Assembly: GCF_004000235.1 (NCBI RefSeq)
Contig: NZ_RCIO01000007.1
Location: 47,164 to 111,163 of the forward strand
DNA from: Mesorhizobium sp. Z1-4
GTDB lineage: Bacteria > Pseudomonadota > Alphaproteobacteria > Rhizobiales > Rhizobiaceae
DNA: 64,000 nt
Direction: 5' to 3'
Shown: positions 62,526-64,000 of the stretch, piece by piece
How the letters are laid out: the number at the start of each line of letters is the position of its first letter
Position numbering within the stretch: the stretch's first letter is position 1
The notes under the pieces: model-generated
The model's input: the letters and a program-made list of their open reading frames with translations, nothing else
What the model was told of the DNA's origin: nothing
Database searches by the model: none
Position numbers and translations under genes: made by a program

Positions 62526-64000
62526 GAACAGGTTCTCGACGGTGGCGGTGTGGCACCGACGATTTCCGCGGGCGGCGATACCGGCACACTGATTGAATCC
62601 GACGACGTCCCGGGCGGGATCGATCCAGAGCCGGTGCCGGCGACGGGTAGTATCTCCTTCTTCGATCCCGATTTTGGCGAGACGCGCACTGCCGAGATCA
62701 CCACACGCACCCTGGTTTCCAACACGATCCTCCACGGACCGACGCTGACGGCGGTGCAGATCGACGCGTTGCTCGCCGGTTTCACGCTGGATTCCGCCGC
62801 CACCGGCGGCGTCACCACCGAGCCGTCCGCCGCCGGCAACGGCACCGTCGACTGGACCTACACCGTCACCAATGCCCTCATCGATTTCCTCGCCGCCGGC
62901 GAGACCATCGTGCTCGATTTCGAGGTGACGATCTCCGACGGCATCAACGATGTCCCGGTGACGGTGCGCATCACGGTCGTGGGCACCAACGATATCCCGA
63001 TCTTCGAAGCAGCGGATGTTGCCCTCATCGACGAGGAGGCGGTGCTCGCCGACGGCAATGACGGCGACAGCTATCCCGGCGGCTCAGACACCGATCCCGA
63101 CGCGCTGCCGCCCTTCGGCGGCTCGCTCGGCATCACCTGGGGTCCCGATGACTATTCCGACAACGCCCAGACCATCGTCAATGGCGAAGTCGTGTTCACA
63201 AATGTCGTCACCTGGTCGAACGGTACGCCGCTGACCTCGCGTGGCGAGGACATAACGACCACGCTATCCGACGACGGCCAGACCATCACCGGCACCGCCG
63301 GCGGGCGCACCGTCTTCATCGCCACCGTCGACGAACAGGGCGACGGAACCTACACGTTCGAACTGCTCGACGTGCTCGACCACCCTGTCGCAGGCGCCGA
63401 GGACAGCGTCACGCTGACCTTTGGCCTGACGGTCACCGATTCCAACGATTTTGCACAGGACCATTCCTTCGACGTCACGATCAACGACGACGCGCCGTTG
63501 ATCGGCGGAGCCTCGGCCAATGGAGTTGTTGAAGAAGAAGAGGGCAGCGTTGCCGGTGCCGGACTTGAGGATTCCGACGGCTCTGGCGACGACGACACAT
63601 TCTGGTTTCTGGGCCAGCGCACTAATCCGACCACGCATCAAGTCAGCGATGTGGACCTGAACATCGACTGGGGGGCGGACGAGGCCAATACGGACCCCGA
63701 TGGTGGCGCTTCGGACGGCAATGGCGATCGCGGCCTTGCGTTCGCCAATGCGGTTGCGGTGGACAACATCGTCGTCAATGGCGGCGCGGTCACGGCCGCC
63801 AATCTGACATCGCGCGGCGACACGATCACCTATGTGCTCGACAATGACAGCGGCACGCTGATCGCCAGCGCGGGCGGGCGCACCGTGTTCACGGTGACGC
63901 TGTCCGACGTCGGTTCCGGTTCCTATTCGTTCACTCTGGAAGACACGATCGAGCACCCCGAAGGTGGAGGTGAGAACACGCTGACCTTCACCTTCGCGTT
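62526..64000 (+). CDS. Giant adhesin body: VCBS and T1SS-143-type repeats (runs off window)
   Basis: The frame after the TAG (starts EQVLDGGGVAPTISAGG) is open for 491 codons to the end of the window with acidic, Asp/Gly-rich sequence. About 62630-63000 is a VCBS-like domain (NALIDFLAAGETIVLDFEV, then DGINDVPVTVRITVVGTNDIP split around). From about 63010 T1SS-143-type repeats begin; SRGEDITTTLSDDGQTITG (63237) and SRGDTITYVLDNDSGTLIA (63810) are the same segment 191 codons apart. Expected to bind calcium. If the TAG is real this part lacks its own start and is a pseudogene unless read through or started internally (GTG at 62550 is possible). Confidence 0.75.
63010..64000 (+). repeat. Two T1SS-143-type protein repeats, 191-codon period
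   Basis: Unit 1 runs from about 63010 to 63506 and unit 2 from 63507 to beyond 64000 (cut by the window end). Matching segments include AGGRTVFIATVDEQGDGTYT / AGGRTVFTVTLSDVGSGSYS and FELLDVLDHPVAGAEDSV / FTLEDTIEHPEGGGENTL. The period is 573 nt at the nucleotide level. Such repeats are typical of large type I-secreted surface proteins. Confidence 0.75.

Noticed and set aside
62012..62845. Minus-strand open frame of 277 codons opposite the adhesin
   Set aside because: It passes over the amber codon, but its Ser/Pro-rich composition is the reverse shadow of an Asp/Gly/Thr-rich gene.

Overview
The window looks like chromosome of a GC-rich alphaproteobacterium of the order Hyphomicrobiales (Rhizobiales), probably near Phyllobacteriaceae/Mesorhizobium. 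This is inferred from gene content and order, not from a database search. The indicators are the 1.6 kb-per-third giant NAD-glutamate dehydrogenase, the block htpX-rsmB-heparinase-purH, a mitofilin-like gene in the heme operon, a P-II/ammonium channel pair, a CenR/OtpR-like regulator facing an L,D-transpeptidase, and CtrA-type boxes (TTAA-N7-TTAA). No tRNA, rRNA, CRISPR array, transposase or integrase was seen.

Layout. 2-2425: 3' part of acetyl-CoA synthetase, a LysE exporter and a small excalibur protein. 2426-2839: a 21-codon ORF with an extremely long Shine-Dalgarno and a strong terminator. 2840-5091: Tad-type vWA protein, secreted nuclease and an SDHAF4-like succinate dehydrogenase assembly factor. 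5205-18253: housekeeping block (htpX, rsmB, heparinase-like, purH, MFS, glutamate dehydrogenase, AhpD-like protein). 18267-21840: envelope proteins, including a membrane protein coupled to a ClpP-like protease. 22044-25892: sdhC-sdhD-sdhA-DUF3052-sdhB, followed by a scar that holds a second copy of the sdhB 3' end and a frameshifted PilZ gene. 26546-33206: small metabolic and stress genes (hydrolase, MsrA, leucine-type dehydrogenase, OsmC, YHYH protein, ubiquinone hydroxylase, TesB). 33422-39548: glnK-amtB, ftsK, lolA, xthA. 39675-45273: cyclic-nucleotide protein, CenR-like regulator, L,D-transpeptidase, methyltransferase, EVE protein, gpsA, tsaD. 45348-50729: hemC-hemD, mitofilin-like, hemY, TerB. 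50773-54529: MFS exporter and a coupled patatin/phospholipase D pair.

55087-64000 is the most distinctive part. A TolC-like outer membrane protein, a LapB-like ABC exporter with a peptidase-like domain that has no cysteine, an HlyD/LapC-like adaptor and a ribbon-helix-helix plus PAS-like protein form one operon. A LapG-like transglutaminase-fold cysteine protease faces it. Divergent from the protease is a very large repeat adhesin (VCBS and T1SS-143-type repeats) that runs off the window. The adhesin N-terminus carries a di-alanine candidate cleavage site (VAAG), as expected for periplasmic retention and LapG-controlled release. An in-frame amber codon (62523-62525) separates this retention module from the repeats. 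No GGDEF/EAL (LapD-like) receptor is present in the window, so the input to the protease is unknown here.

Regulatory DNA that can be proposed from sequence alone: two perfect CtrA-type boxes (before ftsK and at 20851), a weak sigma-54 promoter before glnK, an 8-bp inverted repeat (GTTACCAT/ATGGTAAC) before the mitofilin gene, and two hairpins that pair with a Shine-Dalgarno.
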